Source: Antedon mediterranea (lineage: Eukaryota > Echinodermata > Crinoidea > Comatulida > Antedonidae). Taken from it: DNA of 64,000 nt. The DNA is taken from the NCBI RefSeq assembly GCF_964355755.1, contig NC_092676.1:374501-438500 (forward strand). Direction: 5' to 3'. Of this stretch, positions 59,191 through 64,000 are shown piece after piece. How positions within the stretch are numbered: the stretch's first letter is position 1; every line of letters starts with the position of its first letter. A program made the translations under genes and the position numbers. The notes under the pieces were generated by a model that made no database searches, was not told the DNA's origin, and saw nothing but the letters and a program-made list of their open reading frames with translations.

Positions 59191-59255
59191 TAACCAATCA
59201 GGTACATTGTTTTGTTGAAAGCTAGCCAATCACATGTCGTAGAATAAGAACCAAT
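59191..59255 (+). promoter_or_regulatory. Three spaced CCAAT boxes, possible KIF18 promoter
   Basis: CCAAT occurs at 59194-59198, 59226-59230 and 59251-59255, spaced 32 and 25 bp. NF-Y-bound CCAAT boxes spaced about one to three helical turns are typical of G2/M cell-cycle promoters, and kinesin-8 genes are mitotic. The distance to the start codon (1.46 kb) would need a noncoding first exon; an acceptor-like TTTTTTAATAG ends at 60680. Confidence 0.35.
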
Positions 59256-59769
59256 TTAAAAACTACCGAAAAGCAACAAGGCGAGGCTAGCCCAGGCCGG
59301 CTTTTGTTGAAACAAAAACTTAAAATCACTACTTTACAATTAAATAAATAGCTACATTTGAGTAAGTATATAAATATATGATAATCTAGGTCAATACTGT
59401 AGTAGTAAACTTATTCATTTTAGGCATGAGAAGAAAGAGAGCTAGGCCTACGAGAGGCTAGAGCTAGGCCTAACCTGAAAAAGTTTCAGGGCCGGTTAAT
59501 CAGAGTAGGCCTCAGTCAGAGAGAGGAGGGTCTAGGCCTAGCTAGGTGGTACATGGTGGTACATTTAACTAGGCCTAGTGGCCTAGCCTAAGAATATTAA
59601 GCCTAGATAGGATTGATAATAGGCCTAGACTAGAGAAAAGAAATAATAATTTAATAGAAATATTATTATGATAACATAATTAATATTACAAGCAATTTGG
59701 GCCACTATTTGTAATTGTAGTAATAGATTTTTGATGGAATAAATAAAGTGAATAGGCCTATAATATACG
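59256..59769. other. Sequence between the CCAAT cluster and the 776-bp element
   Basis: Noncoding. Dense in TAGGCCTA-type words (59440-59640). A KIF18 noncoding first exon may lie here. Confidence 0.35.
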
Positions 59770-60545
59770 CCGTGGTTAGGATTCCGGCACCGGAACTCAA
59801 CTGCTCACCGTTAGGGAATCTGACACGCTATTGCGCATGCCCAGAGCTATGGGAAGTGAATTATAGCTTGCACTAATACTTAGTGTGCCACACCACGGAG
59901 AGTCGGAGTGTTATAGGGATTTACTGTAGCCTAGATAGTCGTTGCGCGAGCGAGAAAGCGATGGGATGAAACTTGGCCTAGGCCTATGCCATATATGAAT
60001 TAATAATTCAAATACGACTACGCCACGCGTTAAAATAATTATAATGATACTGTATTAATAAGTATCAGTATCTATCTAAGATTTAAGAATCGTAATGCTG
60101 TTTTTAGCGTTGCGACCCTGACTGACTTCCCGAACAGTTTTTTCACATCCACGCGGTGGCTGCCGTCAACAAATCAACTTGTGATTGCATGTTGTTATGT
60201 ACAGTATAATGCGTTATGAAAAATCATAAAACTAGTCATGTAATTATATAATTCATAATGATATGAAGTTTATATATGAATGAAGCAACCACTTTTTTTA
60301 ATTACAAAATAAATACTATAGGCCCACTGGTCACGTCTAACTGGTAGCCCTAGCCTAGATTAGTGGATCCCATATTAGAAGGCATCTAGGCTAGTTCGCC
60401 GTGTGGCGCAGCTATGAAATGATCCATCGCTGTTATTGTTGATAAGTATAGAGTCGCCGATTACCTTGCTCTGGGCATGCGCAATAGCGTGTCGGATTCC
60501 CTAACGCTGGGCAGTTGAGTTCCGGTGCCGGAATCCTAACCACGG
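59770..60545. mobile_element. 776-bp element with 78-bp terminal inverted repeats upstream of KIF18
   Basis: The left arm 59770-59847 (CCGTGGTTAGGATTCCGGCA to ATGCCCAGAGC) is mirrored by 60468-60545 with few mismatches. The flanks are also partly mirrored (AATAGGCCTATAATATAC versus GTATAATATAAAGGCC), so the true boundary may be a little wider. Both arms contain TTGCGCATGC. No ORF. It ends 166 bp before the KIF18 start codon. Confidence 0.8.
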
Positions 60546-60711
60546 TGTATAATATAAAGGCCCTATTATAAATATTTAAAATAGCATCATTCCATGTTAC
60601 ATTTTTCAGCTGAAACTTTTTTGCGCTATAGCCTAATCCTGATCTAGGCCTAAATCAGATGTATAACTTTTTTTAATAGATTGGAGGAAGAATTTAAAGT
60701 ATACCACCACT

Positions 60712-63700
60712 ATGACTTCTAAGCGAAGTAACATAGCGCTTTCTGGGTCAAATGAGAAATCAACCAATGTTAGAGTTGTGATACGTGTTCGACCTGAAAA
60801 CAGTCAGGAGGCAGAGTCTGGCTCGCGCAACATCATTGAAGTTCTTGATGACCAAATTTTAATATTTGACCCAAAAGAGCAACTGTCACCTCAATTCTAC
60901 CACGGAAAAAAAATCCGCAGAAGGAACATACTCGTACGCAAGAACAAGGATTTACGATTTGGATTTGATTGTGTATTTGATAAAAATGCTACGCAACAAA
61001 GTGTTTATGAAAGCACGACAAAACCTGTGATAGATGGATTGATGAATGGATATAATTGCTCTGGTAGGTGTGGTTTTTATTTTTGGTTCATTTTAAAGTT
61101 CTTAAATTCAATTTACAAGGCTTAATCATCAGGTTAAAGCATGGCAATGATACATCAGCATTTTTGCAATCATATTTAACGTACATATGCATGTTTAAAA
61201 AAAATTATGAATGAAAAAAAAAAAGAATGAATTCAATTATTATAATTCGTCAAAGCGACTATTTAAATTCTAGTTTGATTTGTAATTGCAATGTTTAATG
61301 GGTTCCACGTAACAATTGTCAAGAATTTAAAATTGATTATGTCTATTGTTTTTACTCATTGTCAATGGCAAGTTGTTTGTCTTTATAGTATTTGCATATG
61401 GAGCTACAGGTGCTGGTAAGACCTTTACCATGTTGGGTAATGGTACCAATTGTCCAGGAGTCATCTTCTTGACCATGATGGAGCTGTACAACCGAATTCA
61501 ACAAGTCCAAGCAGAGAAAGTATGTGATATTGCTGTCTCTTATTTAGAGGTAAGTTTTCATTAACATGTTTGTAAAAACTAAATGTACTACTAGTACTAG
61601 CAATGTTTTTATTTCTAGTGAATCACGTTAATAAGTAAACAACTAAAATCTTTTTCAGATTTATAATGAGACAATCAGAGATCTGTTGGTACCATCAGGA
61701 GCCCTGGCCGTACGTGAAGACCCACAGAAAGGTGTATGCGTAACTGGTCTATCGGTCCACAAGGTAACTTACTGTTCTTGTAGCCTAATAAAGGCACATG
61801 GAGTCATTGACAAATACAAAGTATTGACTTCACTGCTGGTGTTTACTTGAGTTTATACCATGGTATAAACTTTTTGATTTATATAACATTTAGACTCAAT
61901 GCTACTGTATTAAGTTCTTTCTATCATTATTTAAATAAGTCAAACATCACTTAGGAAAAATTAAAGTATTAGGCTTAACACAAAAGTAAAACATTACACT
62001 TAATTAAGTGTGATACAATAGTATTTATTGTAATTTGTGCTATGTTATTGTGTTACAGCCTGCTACAATAGTATTTATTGTAATTTGTGCTATGTTATTG
62101 TGTTACAGCCTGCTACAATAGTATTTATTGTAATTTGTGCTATGTTATTGTGTTACAGCCTGCTACAATAGTATTTATTGTAATTTGTGCTATGTTATTG
62201 TGTTACAGCCTGCTACAATAGTATTTATTGTAATTTGTGCTATGTTATTGTGTTACAGCCTGCTACAATAGTATTTATTGTAATTTGTGCTATGTTATTG
62301 TGTTACAGCCTGCTACAATAGTATTTATTGTAATTTGTGCTATGTTATTGTGTTACAGCCTGCTACAATAGTATTTATTGTAATTTGTGCTATGTTATTG
62401 TGTTACAGCCTGCTACAATAGTATTTATTGTAATTTGTGCTATGTTATTGTGTTACAGCCTGCTACAATAGTATTTATTGTAATTTGTGCTATGTTATTG
62501 TGTTACAGCCTGCTACAATAGTATTTATTGTAATTTGTGCTATGTTATTGTGTTACAGCCTGCTAGTGCACAGGATCTGTTTAGTATGTTACAGTTTGGA
62601 AATAAGAATCGAACTCAGCACCCAACTGATGCTAACGCTCAGTCTTCAAGATCACATGCTGTCTTTCAGGTTGGTTATTCTATAATCTAAAGCTCTAAAT
62701 ATTAGAGAGCTTTAGATTTCTGAAGACCTAGAAACAAGTTAGTTCATGGTAATTCATTGTGTAAATACATTTTTCAACACAGTTTTGGTGATTTCTAGGC
62801 CTATGACACATCAATTCCTCAATCCGTCTCAATTTTCCATTTAAACCGTATTTTACAGGGCCTATGGTGTTTTTGAAATCTGCATTTTTAATAGTTTTTT
62901 AACAGTATTTTAACATAGGCCTATATATAGTATTTTAACATTGCCTTTTTCTTTTTCTTGAAACGCTTTTGGCACATTCTGTTTACTCACAGTGATTCTT
63001 ATTAATCACAAAAGTCTGAGTCAAGAGTGGTCCTGAACTTGTATAAAGAATAAAACTCTGAAATAAACTACAATTTAATTTTGTATGGAATCAAAAATGT
63101 TTTATTTATTAACAAATTTTTTCCTTTTTTTTTGCAGGTGTTTGTAAGACAGAAAGACAGAACTGGCAATCTGAATGCAGACGTCAAACTGGGTAAGATG
63201 TCGCTGATTGATCTGGCAGGTTCAGAGAGAGCCATCGTGACCAGGAACCGTGGGGCTAGGTTTCAAGAAGGAGCCAACATTAACAGATCTTTACTTGCCT
63301 TAGGTAGCTGTATAAATGCTCTTGCCAGCAATAAGGTAAATGTACAATACATTATATTTTTATTTATTTTAAGTTTGGAAGGTAGGGTTGTTATTGAAAA
63401 AGATGAGTGTATGTTGGTAAGCAAGATAAAATCCTCTCTTACAAAATCTGAATTGTTTTCAGCATCAATTGCTTGTAAACCTGTTTGTTTATAATACAGA
63501 CATTTCCCCCAAATCCAACATCCTAATAAAAGACAGCATTTTCATATTTAATTTCGGTTGTTTCTTGTGTTTAGAAGGATAAGTTTGTACCATACAGAAA
63601 CAGCAAACTCACCAGATTGTTAAAAGATTCACTAGGAGGCAACTGTAATACTGTCATGATAGCTGCAGTGAGGTAACTGTATATAACCACTTCTATACAA

Positions 63701-63855
63701 TAATAACAACGGCTAAAAATCACCATTAAAAGTAACAGAACTTTCCTTAAATTTATTGAAATGCTTTATCCTATTACAGCCCTTCAAGTTTGACATATGA
63801 CGACACGTACAATACACTGAGGTACGCAGATCGTGCTAAAAACATCAAGTCACAG
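60712..63855 (+). CDS. KIF18: Kinesin-8 KIF18 (KIF18A/B type), motor-domain part, continues past the window
   Basis: Exons 60712-61063, 61389-61549, 61659-61763, 62559-62669, 63138-63335, 63575-63672 and 63780-63855 give 367 in-frame residues. Kinesin-8 motors walk to microtubule plus ends, reduce their dynamics, and help align mitotic chromosomes. Motor motifs: P-loop GATGAGKT (about 122-129), switch I SSRSH (235-239), switch II DLAGSE (268-273), the [11 protein letters not shown] helix, and [23 protein letters not shown]18A-like traits: [31 protein letters not shown]18B-like traits: [38 protein letters not shown]. The mix suggests a gene from before the vertebrate A/B split. The neck, coiled coil and tail exons lie beyond the right edge. 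The exon 4 acceptor is the last of 11 tandem copies. Confidence 0.92.
62014..62558 (+). repeat. 50-bp tandem array duplicating a KIF18 splice acceptor
   Basis: Unit ACAATAGTATTTATTGTAAT, TTGTGCTATGTTATTG, TGTTACAG/CCTGCT. Each copy ends with the full acceptor TGTTATTGTGTTACAG followed by CCTGCT, the first bases of exon 4. Acceptor copies precede 62059, 62109 and so on every 50 bp to 62509, then the real exon at 62559: ten decoys, visibly identical. Using an upstream acceptor gives a reading frame that soon hits TAG in the next copy, or a frameshift. Confidence 0.96.
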
Positions 63856-64000
63856 GTAAGAAGGTTACATTTTAATTGTAGAAATGTGTGAGTAGTACCC
63901 ATTCATGATACAAGGAGACTTTTTGTGAGATACAATGTACAGTCAGATTCCAGTATCAGGTTAACCTTTGGTAACACTTTAATAAGTAAAAATATGTCAA

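Noticed and set aside
62437-62690. ORFs reading [16 protein letters not shown] repeats
   Set aside because: They are the 50-bp acceptor array read into KIF18 exon 4; a membrane protein was considered and dropped.

Overview
The window looks like nuclear DNA of an invertebrate deuterostome, possibly an echinoderm or hemichordate. The genes are intron-rich with GT-AG introns and short exons, they have clear vertebrate orthologues, the DNA is AT-rich, and it carries many small inverted-repeat elements and minisatellites. Phylum is an inference; nothing here settles it. No bacterial, plasmid, CRISPR or phage feature was seen.

All confident genes are on the + strand. From left to right: (1) the 3' part of a NEDD8-conjugating enzyme gene, UBE2M/UBC12 (215-1989). 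(2) A complete 38-exon DCDC1 gene (4656-26089, about 1815 aa) with six doublecortin-like repeats and two ricin-B-like segments. Its TGA stop is followed in the same frame by 455 open codons, mostly a 16-residue repeat. (3) An intergenic stretch of about 7 kb (27458-34350) holding nested foldback elements. (4) A three-exon gene for a 279-aa protein with an ETS-type Pointed/SAM domain but no ETS DNA-binding domain (34351-38220). (5) CCDC91, the GGA-binding Golgi protein p56 (40647-46092, 10 exons). (6) A 1.8-kb inverted-repeat element (47871-49695). (7) PTDSS2, phosphatidylserine synthase 2 (50536-56727, 10 exons, 487 aa). (8) The motor-domain half of a kinesin-8 gene, KIF18 (60712 to beyond the right edge). 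These genes do not form a pathway. They are independent housekeeping, cytoskeletal and trafficking genes, although DCDC1 and KIF18 are both microtubule-associated families.

The most unusual feature recurs across genes. In UBE2M, DCDC1, CCDC91 and KIF18, a near-perfect tandem array is built on an exon-intron junction, so the real splice site is followed or preceded by 8 to 15 copies of itself (62-bp, 94-bp, 92-bp donor arrays; a 50-bp acceptor array). A two-copy version occurs at another DCDC1 donor. None of the four array periods is a multiple of three, and readthrough into each array meets an early stop. The main coding array (48 bp, after DCDC1) is a multiple of three. Other minisatellites (69 bp x 38; 59, 55, 41 and 36 bp; a 35/39-bp alternating array) lie inside introns.

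All gene models were built by hand from translated homology plus splice signals. Every listed junction keeps the reading frame, but none has been checked against RNA.
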